Source of the DNA: Skeletonema tropicum
Taxonomy: Eukaryota > Bacillariophyta > Thalassiosirophyceae > Thalassiosirales > Thalassiosiraceae
Direction of reading: 5' to 3'
NCBI GenBank assembly: GCA_037178625.1
Contig: CM074135.1
Location: forward strand, 1,924,001 to 1,988,000
DNA: 64,000 bases
Shown: piece after piece, positions 42,664 to 54,764 of the stretch
Numbering within the stretch: the stretch's first letter is position 1
Layout of the letters: each line of letters opens with the position of its first letter
Position numbers and translations under genes: made by a program
Notes under the pieces: generated by a model
Told to the model about the DNA's origin: nothing
The model's input: the letters and a program-made list of their open reading frames with translations, nothing else
Databases searched by the model: none

Positions 42664-43324
42664 AATGTGGCCTAGTTGTGATTGCTTGCGTCAGTCAATA
42701 TTGAACAACACTATGAGGGGAGGCATTGCACCTTGAAAGAGGGGATACTGATCCAGAGGCTATTGCATGCAACAACATGATGAATTCCTGAGGTGGATTT
42801 TACGTTCTATGGACTATCATTTTTTATGTTGTCTTCAGCTGGTACTCCTTTCGTCCTCACTCGCAATACGTAGTACGGCTTCAGTGGACAAAAGCTTACA
42901 ATCAATCTGAGATATCGGGTGACTTACTACTCAGCTTCAGTAGCAGCGGCAATGTTGATAACTATGTCGTCGCTTCCAAAGGAGTCGGTGATTGCCATTG
43001 TTATCATCGATGCAAGATGCAAGTACATATGCGGCATTCAGTACTACATTAAGCATCTGTAACAAATCTGCTATGAAATAAGAGATGAATAGGGTGACGA
43101 ACAAGCAACAAAAAATACATGCAACCGCCGATAGAAGCCATCAGCTGGAACTAGGGCGGGTAAATGTTTCTTGAGAAGCACTGCACTGGAGAGTTTGGCA
43201 ACATATTATCAAAGAAAGTTTGTCAGCTAGGAGAGATAGTCTATTTGATGCAGCCGGATGTATGGATGTGTCTTTATGCCAACCATCTACATAAGAATGA
43301 GGAATATAAAATATCATGTTAAGA
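42664..43324. other. Unique spacer between copies 3 and 4
   Basis: 661 bp not present elsewhere in the window. Its left edge follows CTGTATAAAC, where the tails of acidic-protein copies 3 and 4 stop matching; its right edge is where SAP copy 4 begins at GAAAAAAGTCC. No gene recognised. Confidence 0.6.
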
Positions 43325-44419
43325 GAAAAAAGTCCAATTAGAGGCAGCAGAGAGCATGGCGACGTTCAAAGCTCCCAGCAACATTCCTGGTCTAACCAAC
43401 AGGGATGTATACGACGGAACCGTCGGAATGGGCCCACATGGACACTCCATTCATGATCGTGATGATGAGCGTCTCTTGGATCCAACATTGCAAGCACGCG
43501 TGGCATATTGGTTGGCTCCGAAAGCATTTTCTCTGAAAGAGATAAAAGAAGAGTGCTAGAATCGAAAAATATCAAGAGATGGTAACAAGAGGGTATTGGC
43601 TCTCAAGTTGGCTTTCCAAAATGTGCCAGAAAATGTCAATATGTTGGATGGGTTGTTGACGGCACCACCAAAAGCTGTGGATGATAATGGTGGAGCAAAA
43701 GCTACAACCAAGGGTAAGGAGGTGAAGAAACAGCCAATCAAGAAGAAGAGTGTAGCCAAGAAGTAGGCTGCCACCCCCAAATCAACTCCATCAGTTGCCA
43801 AGCTGCAGCAAAAGCTGTGACTCTGACAACAACGGAGGAGGATCCTGACTGGAAGTACATCGACACAGTCGAGACCCTGGTCTTCCAATTTCAGGAGAAC
43901 GATTCACACATACCCTACACCCTCGAAGTGATTTGGGTAGTTGAAGGCAAAGGAGAATACTTTATCCAACAGAGCTTCAACAGCTTTACTGGTCGCGGCG
44001 TCGCCGAACAGTTTATACCACTCATTCAAGATGCGGCGAAGAAGGCAACAAAGCTTAAAGACTTCATGGTCAGATACAACAATGGGCGTGATAGGACATG
44101 GCCGTACACAAGGGTTTCTGACATTGCCAAGGCCGTGGCTTCGGTTAAGAACTGTGAGGCGGTTTTGGACTCTATTGATTCAGGTTACCGTGAGTTCATC
44201 GTTAACCTGAATGAGGTTGGTGAGCATGATGGTGGCAAGGTTGGGGACATCAAGTCATTCGTTGGAAAAGCGGATCTTTCACAAATGACTCACCCCCTTG
44301 AAATTTACATGATGTTGGATTACCTTGGGAATGGTGCAGTTGAGAAACTATTGGTGAAACCAGCTGGAAAGACAGGAAAGAAAAGTGCAGCGAAGAAAAA
44401 GGCTATCACCAAATCCTAA
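43325..44419 (+). pseudogene. SAP-domain gene, copy 4, start lost and nonsense mutation
   Basis: Homology to copy 1 starts just after the codons for MEEHME, so the native start is missing; an internal ATG at 43356 remains. The frame through QARVAYWLAPKAF is intact here, unlike copy 1, but GTGCTAGAA places a TAG at about 43557 where copy 1 has AAG. A second TAG at 43764 lies inside the intron (43714-43808) and is harmless. The C-terminal domain is intact to 44419. Confidence 0.7.
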
Positions 44420-44844
44420 TATCCATCCCCATTCAGGCAGAATCGATCATAATTGATGCGCACCAAACTTAAATGCCCACTATACAGCTGTACTAAAGTC
44501 AAGCTATGACCATGGCAAAGGTGATAATTTTGTTGAAGAAGTCAAGGCGAGGCTTGTAGGAAGTGATGCTTGTGTTGAATGTAATGATTTGTTGGACCTA
44601 TGAATATTATTGAAGTTTATCGTGTGGCAATCCAAACAAAATAGAGCCACATAAACAAGTTTACTATTAAGATCTATACAACTTTAACAAATAGAAGTGA
44701 ATGCACAGTGTAACAATCTGACAGTAGTCATTCAAACCGGACGATAAGAGCATTGAACGCATTAAGTCGATGACACGGAAGGCGACTGCTTCTTGTCTCA
44801 CCACCACCACTGTGATCCACAAGGTTGGCCAAGTAGTTGCAATC

Positions 44845-46571
44845 TCAACAGCCACCACCACAGCCACCACCACCACATCCACCACCCCCGCAACCTCCAC
44901 CGCCACCGCCACACGATGCAAAGCCACCGCGACCTCCACTTGCACTTGAAGGCATCTGATGAGAAACAAAATGCACAAGAAATTTGTCTGTGAGGTGTCA
45001 CACTTTCAAATGCACAAACGTAAACTCTTTATTCCTCTTACCGTTGCAGCACCGCACCCACCAGCACTTTCGTAGCAGAAAGTGGGGAAAAGCCACGATC
45101 CATCACTAGTAACATATTTGCTACGTAGGGTTGGATTGCTGCTAACGTGAGAAGGAAGATGTAGGTTGCCAGTTGGCACATCCTCGGCTGCCCTAGCTTT
45201 CAAAATCGCTTCCAAGTCCTGGAGATCCTTCAAGTCCTTTTTCATTTGCTTCATCCAAGAACCCAAGGTGCATAGACCAAGCGAACAGCAGGTGGCGATA
45301 TTGATTTCACACCTCGCAATCCCTATTTTCTCCGCCACACGCATAGCCAAAATATCGTAAGATTCTTTTGTGGTAATATGATAGTATCCTAAATCGCTGT
45401 CTTTGTCTTTGCGTCCGAACACATAAGACGATTTAAAGGGGTTTGCCTTCTGGCCCTGAGTTTTGGAGTCTGCTGCCGCCACGAACCCCGGCTTTCCATC
45501 TGGGGCTATTCCGTCAAGAGGGGTCCAAGCAGTACCATAGGGGCTTCTGGAAGAACGTTTGCCCGGGTTGGCAGATGATGACCCATGATTGCCAACAGCG
45601 TGCAGAAATGGACCAATCGGATTCTCAAACTCGCATGTCTTGATTTGAGATGCATTTGCTTCCCAAGAAGGGCTGTAATAATGTCTAGGAGGCTCTCCAC
45701 GGTACATGCCTCCCTCGACGTTGTAGACTTCTCCGTACGCCTCTTTCCACGCCGCCTTGGTTGCCTTAAAGGCAGTGTCCAGTGGACCATCCTCAGTCCT
45801 ATCATTCAGGCTATCATCATGATTCAATGTCGTGCCCATGAGGGCTTTGCAATCTTTGTAGTATCCAGAGACGTTACTCAAGATGTGCGTGTGCCAAAAC
45901 AGGTCAATTTGATATGTTGGCACAATGGTGATTGGCTTGGTGGTATGATTTCGCAGTTTCAAAAATTTGAAGTAGTTTGCCAAACCCTCTTGAAGGAAGC
46001 CATCATCTGAGAAACGAGGACCAGAAACCTGCCACAGAAATGTAGCCTGACGATCGGTGGATCCCAACAAGTCAAAGTCATTAACCAAGGTCTCATTTCC
46101 TTCTGCTTCCTTATCTTCGACACCTTCTTCTAGGATCAGAAAGAAGGATTCATTTGGATACTCCTGTTTCCAAAGATTCATAGTTTTACCCAGTAGTTCC
46201 TGGTCTCCCACTTCACTACTTGTTGAACTAGGGAGGTATCCAGTGGTTGCATCGAGTTGAAAGGCAAATGGTGGATTGGCCTCCATAGTCGGAGTACTGG
46301 GTCCGAATTTCGCCCAGATACAAGCCGTGTACTGATGCGGAGCCAGCCGGTGACAGTGCCAAAGCCAGGCAATGTCTGCTGGAGGTACAAGCTCCTCACT
46401 CTGATATTTGTGTAGGAATGGCAACCAAAAGTCGGTGTAACGTTCTAACGATTTCAGTGATGGGCGTTGCAATGTAATTCCATGACGATGAAGGCCTTGC
46501 AGAAAGGAGATATGATCTTTAGAATGATTCACCAAGTCATTGGAGAATTGAAATTGAGCGACAGGGTCCAT
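44845..46571 (-). CDS. GRDP-like protein, copy 4, 546 aa
   Basis: Exons 45042-46571 and 44845-44955. Intact, with the Cys-to-Arg tail variant of copy 3 and the intron variant of copy 2. The full-length promoter (46572-47140) is like copies 1 and 2. Confidence 0.8.
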
Positions 46572-47140
46572 AATGCCGGCTTGACTGTTCTTGACTCTTA
46601 ACAGATGTAGACTTCACATTTTATGCGCAACTCGAATGCAATGTTCGATGTTGGTTTTGCTCCTACCTCCTCAAGTCGTGCACCGACACCAACATAGATT
46701 TTTTCCTCTCCTGTCAAAGATTCATCATCAGAACAAACTGTAGGCGGCGGCAGGGCGTGGCATGAGAACAACAAGTTGATTGACAATTTGAGCGGCGGAG
46801 CATGATGTTGTGACTTCTTGAGCGACGGTAGTGAGCTGAGCTGAGAGCTGAGCGAGGCTGCATGCAAGGATATGCAAGGGTTGATATGATGTGACATTTT
46901 GATGCCGTTTGCCCACCAGATTGAGGAGATCGAACTCCATCGAACTTCTACAAAAAATCAAAAATCACATCATGATCATGATGATCTACAATAGCTTGCC
47001 ACTTATGCTAAGCAGATGATTTTCTACATAGATTGCATTCTGTTGAATGCGTTAATTGAGTAGTGCACTGCCACCAACGAAAGAAATTGTTTCCACGGCG
47101 TGTGTCTATATAGCTTTGGCACACAAATTAGATATTAGAT

Positions 47141-47962
47141 ATGTCATCGCCATCGATTTTTCATGCTCCTCCAATTTTAGAAGGGAAACCGCACATCATC
47201 AATGGCGACAGCTATCAGCAAAACAATCATGGTAAAAAGCGTAAACCGGTAGATCCTCCAGAAGAGGGAACTATTGTTCAGAGTAATTACTATGATACTA
47301 CCAATAATACTCACAAGCGACAACGTGCTTCGCCAGATGATCTGTTCGGAACACTGAGCTTGAAACCGCCAGATCCACCTGCTCATTCATTTTGCAAACG
47401 AAAGAAGGAGGGAAATGATGATGACTCTATTGGCAACTCATCAGATGGAGACGATGGAAGATATGCAAAGCTTCCAAGACTTCAAAATGATGATGACAAC
47501 GAGTTGAAAAAAGGGACGATACAGTTGAAAAGAATGGATGATGATGAAACGTCACAATTTATATCATCTTCTACAAATAATGCAAAACCTGATCCAGATG
47601 CAACTCAACAAAACAACTCGGAAATAGACAGTGGAATGAGTATTGATGACAATGCTAGCATCACCAGCAACAGCGACGGGAGCATATCAGAGGGTTCACT
47701 ACAACGAGCAATGTATCAAGCTGTCTTTGGAAGAAGGAGTAATGCTCAACATCATCAGTTTCACTCTCTCCCAGCAACTGTTTCTGGGAGTGGTGGTAAT
47801 GGTTGTGGTTGTTATGATGCTGTTGACTCCAAGATTGAGGAGATTATTCGTAGATCGAGAATGGAGGCTGAAATTCAAAGTAGAAAGGAGGGAAAGCAAG
47901 ACGGTAAAAGTCCAAGTCAGGATGCTGCCGATGAAGATGAGAAGATGGAAATGGACGAATAA
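47141..47962 (+). CDS. Acidic, disordered nuclear-type protein, copy 4, 273 aa (intact)
   Basis: Same translated product as copy 3 by eye. The block homology continues about 60 bp past the stop (to about 48024) with one difference (ATTGGCA versus ATTGACA). Confidence 0.7.
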   Translation: MSSPSIFHAPPILEGKPHIINGDSYQQNNHGKKRKPVDPPEEGTIVQSNYYDTTNNTHKRQRASPDDLFGTLSLKPPDPPAHSFCKRKKEGNDDDSIGNSSDGDDGRYAKLPRLQNDDDNELKKGTIQLKRMDDDETSQFISSSTNNAKPDPDATQQNNSEIDSGMSIDDNASITSNSDGSISEGSLQRAMYQAVFGRRSNAQHHQFHSLPATVSGSGGNGCGCYDAVDSKIEEIIRRSRMEAEIQSRKEGKQDGKSPSQDAADEDEKMEMDE

Positions 47963-48320
47963 GAAATGAAATCATTGGCAATATCAAGCAAACACGATGC
48001 ATGCGAGAACGCAACTGTATAAACTCAAGTTATGACATAAACTAGTGTGACACAATAATTTGTACGAGTCTCTGATTTCTTGGAAGCGCTCACATCTAAA
48101 AATAATCTATGCAAACTTTTTTTCATAATTCGTTATGACGATGCAGTGTTTCTGGATTGTCGCTTCCATGATGATGTATTGTTCGTTGCTTTACGAATAA
48201 AGTCAACTACAACTCTTGCTTCTGATGGTATAAATTACGACGTGATGTCAATCGAAACCAAAACTCGTTGTTGTTGTATCTTCTTCACCACATCCCATAT
48301 TATTATCCCCCCAGAATAAT
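47963..48320. other. Intergenic
   Basis: The end of the amplified block (48024), then single-copy AT-rich sequence between the converging acidic-protein and p23 genes. Nothing else recognised. Confidence 0.5.
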
Positions 48321-49271
48321 TTAGCTATCTTCCAATTCAGGTAAGTCATCATCATCACTATCATCATCTGAGTCTACCTCTCCAATATCGCCACCCATAT
48401 CTGCGCCTCCACCCATACCTCCTCCACCCATTTGACCCATCTGTTTCATTAGTGCATCCATATCCATGCCGCCGGGCATTCCTCCTCCTCCTGCACCTCC
48501 CATACCCGGCATTCCTCCCATTCCTTGCATCATTGACGCCATGTCCATTCCACCGGGCATTCCTCCGCCGCCTCCCATCATTGAACCCATGTCCATTCCA
48601 CCGTCGAGCTGTGAAAAGAAAAGTATATGATGTGAATATTTGGAGAGTTCATAAATAATAGTTACGACAGCAAGTGGGAAACCCAAGAACACAAAATAGA
48701 AAACAGCAAAACATCACCTCAAACAAATGGATAAACTCACCGCCGAAGTATCAAATCCCTCCTCCTCCTCATCTTCATCTACATATCTATCCCAGTCAAT
48801 CTTTACCTGATTCTTCTCCAAAGCCTTATCCTTCAAAAGACGCGGCCAAAATTCCTCCTCCTCCTTGTCCTTCTTCATCACATGCATGACCACCGATCGG
48901 GGCAAGACATTGTAGGTGGACCCTTTGGAATCTACTGGTTTGAAGAAGGTAATGTCGACTTCGTACTCTTTGGATTCGGATTTGCCCTTGAATTTGAGTG
49001 TTTCGTCGGCTAGGTCTACGGAGGCTTCCTTGACGTCTATATGTGGTTGTGGAGCGATACAATTGAGTGTTAGAAAGAACACAATACATGAGGTTGCGAT
49101 CAGTCAAAGAGACGTCCAGCCACAAACATAAACCTAAGACAAACGTGTATAAATCCAAAAGGGGGTCATAACAAATGCACTTGATTTTCGCTTACCTGGC
49201 AGAGCGATCGTGATGTACAAAGAGTCTGATCTTTGCGCCCACTTGATTGGTGCTGTATTTACTTTCGACAT
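48321..49271 (-). CDS. p23/Sba1-type Hsp90 co-chaperone, 219 aa, three exons
   Basis: Exons 49196-49271, 48741-49036 and 48321-48608; the introns (159 and 132 bp) are GT-AG. The joins give LP-DVKEASVDLADETLKFKG and DTSA-LDGGMDMG. Residues 1-105 are a CS domain starting PIKWAQRSDSLYITIALPDV, with the conserved WPRLLKDKA...IDWDRYVDEDEE end typical of p23, which stabilises the closed ATP-bound Hsp90. The C-terminal half is unusually rich in Gly and Met (MGGMPGMGG repeats) and ends in an acidic DSDDDSDDDDLPELEDS tail. It diverges from the RibD-type gene with only 229 bp between start codons. Confidence 0.9.
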
Positions 49272-49500
49272 GATGTTGGTTTGTTGCGTGTAGAGTTTGC
49301 GGAGCGCTTATTGACAGTGTAGTAGGCAGGTGTAGCTAGCCGGACGGAGGCGAGCGGTGGCGGTGGCTGGGGCAAAGATCTTCTTAGAATTAGGGTTAGG
49401 GTTCGTCGGAGCTTTCAACCATTGGAATCAATACAATAGCACCTCTACTAACTTATTCCATCCCACCGACCTCGACCTCAATCGATTCAAAAATAAAATC
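49272..49500. promoter_or_regulatory. Divergent p23/RibD promoter with telomere-motif box
   Basis: 229 bp between the two ATGs. TTAGGGTTAGGGTT lies at 49390-49403, the complement of the AACCCTAA telo-box known from plant promoters. An in-frame extension of the reductase frame back to 49357 runs through it, but the signal-peptide Met at 49501 is the better start. Confidence 0.5.
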
Positions 49501-50433
49501 ATGCCGACCATGGCGCTGAAGCTATCGCTATGGGCGGCATTTTTATCGCTGGCAACAGCATTCTTGCACGGCAGTAGCTGTCAGCATGCTTGCAAAAACA
49601 ATATCAATATCATATCTGATGGAATAACTTCTTTCTCTGCATTAAATCTCTCTACATCAGATGATGAACACAATGAACAACCCAACAACATCGTCAGTGT
49701 CACTGGAGTAACTCTCAAAATGGCATTTGACTCATCACCAGTCTGGGGAGTGGCCGACCTATCCGAAACAAAGTCAGAACGCTTTACATCTCCCGAATCT
49801 CTCGATATGGTACACAGATTACGACGTGAATCATCGGCAGTGCTGGTGGGAAGGGGTACAGTGGAATTTGATGACTGTTCGTTGTCGGTAAGGCGTGTTG
49901 AATTGGGTGAGGGACAAGAACAACCTGTGAGAGTGATCTTGGATCCTTCGTTGAGTTTGGTTGGTGGAGATTATGCGATTTTCAATGATGGACTGCGAAC
50001 CATCGTCTATTATTCACAATCTGCTGTACACAACAAAGATGTGTCGTTGCCATCAAGAAGTAGTGATGATTGTGTCACATTTGTTCCATTGGCTCCATCA
50101 GAAGATGCTGAAAAGAACAATGATACACTTTCGTTATCACCATTGCAAATTATTCAAGATTTATCAGCACGAGGATTAACACATATCATGGTGGAGGGAG
50201 GCCCAGCAACCGCTCGTGCATTTCTGCATGCTGGTGTAGTTCATCGAGCCATACTTGTTCGGGCGCCAGTAGAATTTCAGATACCAGTGCCTGCACAAAT
50301 GGACGAGGATACAATGAAAGCCACTGGGCTGAATTTGATTGGAGAAACTGAGATGGGTGGAGATGTCGTGGAGTATTGGACTCGGGAAGGGTTGGAGTGG
50401 CCGAATCCTGAAAATCTGTCATCGTGGCCTTGA
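49501..50433 (+). CDS. Plastid-targeted RibD C-terminal-type reductase, 310 aa
   Basis: The start at 49501 gives a signal peptide (MPTMALKLSLWAAFLSLATA) followed by FLHG, a TAF variant of the diatom plastid motif. The mature part has the reductase fold of riboflavin synthesis (SVTGVTLKMAFDSS, MVHRLRRESSAVLVGRGTVE, PVRVILDPSLS, THIMVEGGPATARAF). RibD-C enzymes reduce the ribosylamino-pyrimidine intermediate with NADPH. There is no deaminase half, so it is a stand-alone reductase-like protein; such plastid relatives may act elsewhere in flavin metabolism. The WGVADLSE segment replaces the usual DGR-type motif, so activity is uncertain. Confidence 0.75.
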   Translation: MPTMALKLSLWAAFLSLATAFLHGSSCQHACKNNINIISDGITSFSALNLSTSDDEHNEQPNNIVSVTGVTLKMAFDSSPVWGVADLSETKSERFTSPESLDMVHRLRRESSAVLVGRGTVEFDDCSLSVRRVELGEGQEQPVRVILDPSLSLVGGDYAIFNDGLRTIVYYSQSAVHNKDVSLPSRSSDDCVTFVPLAPSEDAEKNNDTLSLSPLQIIQDLSARGLTHIMVEGGPATARAFLHAGVVHRAILVRAPVEFQIPVPAQMDEDTMKATGLNLIGETEMGGDVVEYWTREGLEWPNPENLSSWP

Positions 50434-50607
50434 AGTAAAGCTAAAGCATGCGAAGTGAGATACTTATGACATCTCGCACAACGATGATATTGGTAAACTC
50501 ATTGATATGTTCTCAAATAAGATGCTACTAATAAGTTATTAATGTACATTGGCCTATTTTCAATTTCAATGACAGCTTCTTCCGTCTTCGGTCGATTTGT
50601 ACATTGT

Positions 50608-53600
50608 TTAGATGACTGTCACTGTAGTATTTCGAACTCCATTCAAGATCTCCTTCTCAAGGTCGGTGCCACTAATATCCAACGCGCTACAGCTAGACTC
50701 TACGCGCAAGCCATTTGTGCCAAGAATGGCGTCAACCTCTTCCTTGGCAGGAAGCTCAACCAGAACCTCGTCACCCTCAATCTTCACATCAAATGTGATA
50801 AGGGAGAGGTCGCCATCGAGCTGCTTACCGTCCGCAAGGCCAAACTGTTTCTTGTGCAAGGGACATGCCACCTTTGCGATGCCATCCGCAGTACCTCCAA
50901 TGATACCTTGTGACAGAACAAATGCTTGCTTGTGAGGACACATGTTCTGAGTACAATACCACTCGCCACGCTGAGCATTGTTGAATACTGCAAGCTGGGT
51001 ATCACCATAAAGAATGGCAGATCCAACATTGGGAGCGAAATCACTTGTCTTTCCAACACTGACCCAAGACTTCTCAGAACGAGCAAACACATCAGTTGAT
51101 TCTGGCTTCCAGTTCGTTTGGGGCTGGCCATCCGCAGCCCAGTCAGTGGGGCGTACTTGTCCGCGTTGATCAATGAATTCAATCATTTCCTCACGTGGCT
51201 GAACCTCATCCGTGTTGACGAATTGCTTGAACTTGGCTCTGCGTGCGGGATCCTTGACAACTTCTGCCCATTCATCGTGGTATGTGTCCACCAAGTACTG
51301 CATACGGCGATCCAATTCATCGCAGATTCCAAGAGAATCTTCAATGATGACTTCTTTGAGATGCTCAATAGGGCCGCCACCGTTCTTTCCATTGGGGAGT
51401 TTGGCTTGCCAAGGAGCAGTACGCTCCAAGCGGTCAGCTGTAAGGATGTAGTACATGATGTAGCGATCAAGGTACTTGATGACAGTATCTTCATCAATAT
51501 CAGTGGCTAGGAGCTGAGCATGAACGGGATTGACACCTCCATTGCCTCCAACGTACAAGTTGTAACCATTCTCAGTGGCAATCATACCGAAATCCTTTCC
51601 TTGTGCCTCGGCACACTCACGAACACAGCCAGATACGGCACTCTTCATCTTGTGTGGTGAACGAACTCCCTTGTAGCGGTTCTCAACTCGGATAGCGAAG
51701 CCAACAGAATCTTGTACGCCATACCTGCACCAGGTGCTACCGACACATGACTTGACGGTACGAAGGGCCTTTCCATACGCATGACCGGATTCCAATCCAA
51801 CAGAGCCAAGTTCTTCCCAAATGTCAGGAAGCTGGTACTTGGATGCACCGAAGAAATCAATCCTCTGTGCCCCAGTGATCTTGGAGTAGAGATTGTATTT
51901 CTTGGCGGTCTCTCCCATTTGCACAAGTTGCTCAGGTGTGATCTCTCCACCTGGTACGCGAGGGACAACAGAGTATGATCCTCCTCTTTGCATGTTGGCG
52001 AGAGAGCGATCGTTTGTGTCCTGAAGTGCATCTCTACCATCGTCAAGAATGACTCCATTGTATGTGGATGCAAGAATAGATGCAACAGCGGGCTTGCAGA
52101 TTTCACATCCATCCTGTCGAGTAGTAAGTGAAGACATTGAAGAGAATTAGTTTGAGTTGAACGAAATTGAAGAAGATAAGGAAATGAGTATAAAAGCACT
52201 TACACCATGACCATGTTTGTGAAGGATCTTTTCGAAGCTATCAACAGAGGAAGGGTCAGCATCAGTGCGGACGAGGGCCATCAATTCTGGTCTAGAGTAT
52301 GCGAAATGCTCGCAAAGATTGTTAGATAGAGATCCACCAAGCTTTTCAAGTTCCTGCTTCAAGATCATTTTCACATCTGGTTCACAGCCGCCGCAGCCAG
52401 TACCTGCTTTGGAGCAAGTTTTGACCTCCTTCAGGGTAGCTCCATCGACTCCAAGTTCTTTGATTGTATCAGCAATATCTCCACGAGTGACATCATTACA
52501 AGAACAGATCTGCGTGTTGGGATCCTCAGACAGCTCTTCTTCCTCAACATCTCCCCTAGCAGAAGAAGGCGCAAGAAGCATGGCTGGATTTTCAGGCAAT
52601 TCTCCGCCCTGGACAGCAAGCTTATGAAGCTTCGAGTAATCACTGGCATCACCGACAAGGATTCCACCCCTAAGCTTAGTTCCGGCCTTGTTGAAGATGA
52701 GCTTGCGATAAATGCCACCGATGGGATCATTCCATACAAGATTGGACACGTCTGCATCGTCGGGGTTAGGTTGGTTCTCGCCAAAGGAGGCAACATCACA
52801 ACCAAGAAGCTTCAATTTGGTGGAAAGATCAGCTCCTGTGAATGCAGGAGTTTCTTCGAGGCCCAAGTCGTAACCAAGATGTTCTTGGGCAACAATTTTG
52901 GAGCAAACTCCAGCCATGTCATACCCAGGTGCGATGAGACCGTAGATGAAATTATTGTAAAGAGCTATCTCTCCAATGGCATAGGTGCCATCAACGGAAG
53001 TCTTCAACTGCTCGTCAACAACTATTCCACCGCGTTCACCAACCGCAATATCAGTGTCTCTGGCAAGCTCGTCTCTGGGTTTGATACCGGCACTGACAAC
53101 TACCATTTGAACATCCAAGTCATCCCAACCTTCATTACTAAAGCGAAGAGCAGATACTGGTGACATATCTTCCATATCCGTAGAGCCATTCTCACCAACA
53201 AACGATTCAGTACGAGCACCGCAATGAACTTTGAGACCCATATCTTCGATCTTTCCGACAAGAGCATCATGGCCGCCTTGATCAATTTGACGGCACATGA
53301 GGATGGGTGCAAATTCAATGATGTGAGATTCAACCTTCATATCGGCTACAGCCTTGGCAGCTTCGAGACCCAGGAGTCCTCCACCGATCACAGCTGCACT
53401 CTTGACGTTGTTTTCTTTGACGTATGCGAGCATGGCTTCGAGGTCTTCAATCGTCTGTGCATAATAGTAGTAAGAAGAGACGTTTGAGCAAAATAATGAA
53501 GTGCGTATTAAGTTGTAGATAAACATGCATAGAAGAACTTACCCTGTATACAAAAACACCTGGACGCTGCTTTCCAGGAATAGGAGGAACAAATGGATAT

Positions 53601-54070
53601 GAACCAGTAGCGAATACGGCAACATCATAATCGATGGTCTTTCCAGATGCACCAGTAACAGTCTTCGACTTGGTGTCAACAGAAACAACTTTATCATTGA
53701 GAAGAAGCTCAACGTTGTTCTCTTCGTACCATGGTGTACGGCCTTCATCGTCAAACTCGGATGTCATGGACAACGCTGATGGGTCACGTGTCTCGAAGTA
53801 GGATGTAAGCTTGACGCGATTGTATGCTGCACGCGGCTCCTCACAGAATGTGGAGATGACGCACTTCTTGTCGGTGTCGAGATCGATGAGGTTCTCCATG
53901 AAACGTTGTCCTACCATACCGTTACCGATGACCACGACGCGCTTCTTGTCGGACTCATCATTGGTGGCACGTAGTTGTGTCTTGCGAGTGAACATAGATT
54001 TGATTCCAAAAGAATCTACATCTGCTGCCAGTTGAGCAATGAAGAGGAGTGAGAGAGCCGATGCTTTCAT
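50608..54070 (-). CDS. NIRB: NAD(P)H nitrite reductase, NirB with fused Rieske (NirD-like) domain, 1094 aa
   Basis: Exons 53543-54070, 52204-53454 and 50608-52113; introns of 88 and 90 bp, phase 0, GT-AG. The joins give FVYR-TIEDLEAML and KHGHG-DGCEICKPAV. Order: hydrophobic N-terminus with DSFGIKS (likely signal/transit), FAD- and NAD-binding Rossmann motifs (VVIGNGMVG, VIGGGLLGLEAA), BFD-like [2Fe-2S] (C493, C495, C530, C533), ferredoxin-like half, siroheme/[4Fe-4S] cysteines C716, C722, C756, C760, and a C-terminal Rieske centre C985/H987/C1010/H1013. It reduces nitrite to ammonium in nitrate assimilation. Bacteria use separate NirB and NirD chains. Plastid location is inferred. Confidence 0.93.
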
Positions 54071-54764
54071 TGTCGATGCGGAGAAAACGATGTGAAGAGC
54101 TGTAATAGTTTGATGTTAGGGTGATGGCTATATGAGATGTGCTGCCGGCTTGGATATGAAATGATCTCAAGATCTTTTTTATGAGCCATCATGCTTTGCG
54201 TCTGAGCAGCCGTCGATTACCATGATAGATGGGTGGGAAGGAATGCAAAGAACCCTTCGGCCGGAAGCGAAGAAGCGTCTTTTTGTCCAGGCCGGCAGAA
54301 GGAGGGTGATGATGGTGGATCTTTCGGCATTTTCTTTGGATCAAGATGGACATCTCAATATCGTGTCTCAACGATCGACAAGCTTTGTTGTTGATCTGTA
54401 ATAAATATTACAAAGCTACTCCAAAACGCATTACATTTCAAACTGTTTGGACCAATCACGAAGCTTCATCAACGCTGCGACTCTACCTCGACGAGTTCCG
54501 GGTTCCGGAAGAGAAGCTCTGCGCAGGAGAGTAGAAGGAATCAAGCGAGGTATGGTATATAGATAGGTAAGTAGGTAGGAGGAGAGAAGTTGCATGCAGC
54601 GATCAAAACGTTGAAATGGGAACCGTTGGAGCACGGGGTTGAAGAAAAAAGCAAGATGGATGTCTACGACTTGGCGTTGATAGCTGAGCAGAAATCATTG
54701 CAGACTGCAGAGATTCGAGGGATGGATGGTAAAAAGACAAAGCAGTGCCAATAAAGTTTAGACA
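54071..54764. promoter_or_regulatory. Divergent promoter region of nitrite reductase and BRCT/OTU genes
   Basis: 694 bp. It contains an inverted CCTTCGGCCGGAAG segment near 54256, a purine-rich TAGGTAAGTAGGTAGGAGGAG run at about 54563-54583, and no recognised gene. Confidence 0.4.

Larger units (their letters stand above)
27193..48024. repeat. Four-copy amplified block (SAP gene, GRDP gene, acidic-protein gene)
   Basis: Copy 1 runs 27193-31346, copy 2 31370-35283, copy 3 35307-42663 (with a transposon inside), and copy 4 43325-48024. Copies 1-3 repeat at exactly 3937 bp. The junctions 1/2 and 2/3 join the acidic-protein gene, broken after CCAAGACT, to the SAP gene at AATATCAAGAG through 23 bp of telomeric repeat. 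Copy 4 is a full 4.7-kb block behind a 661-bp unique spacer. Identity between copies is very high (a few differences per kb), so the amplification is recent or homogenised. Confidence 0.9.

Noticed and set aside
43764..43766. TAG in SAP copy 4 as an inactivating stop
   Set aside because: It lies inside the inferred 95-bp intron (43714-43808) and would be removed; the damaging stop is the one at about 43557.
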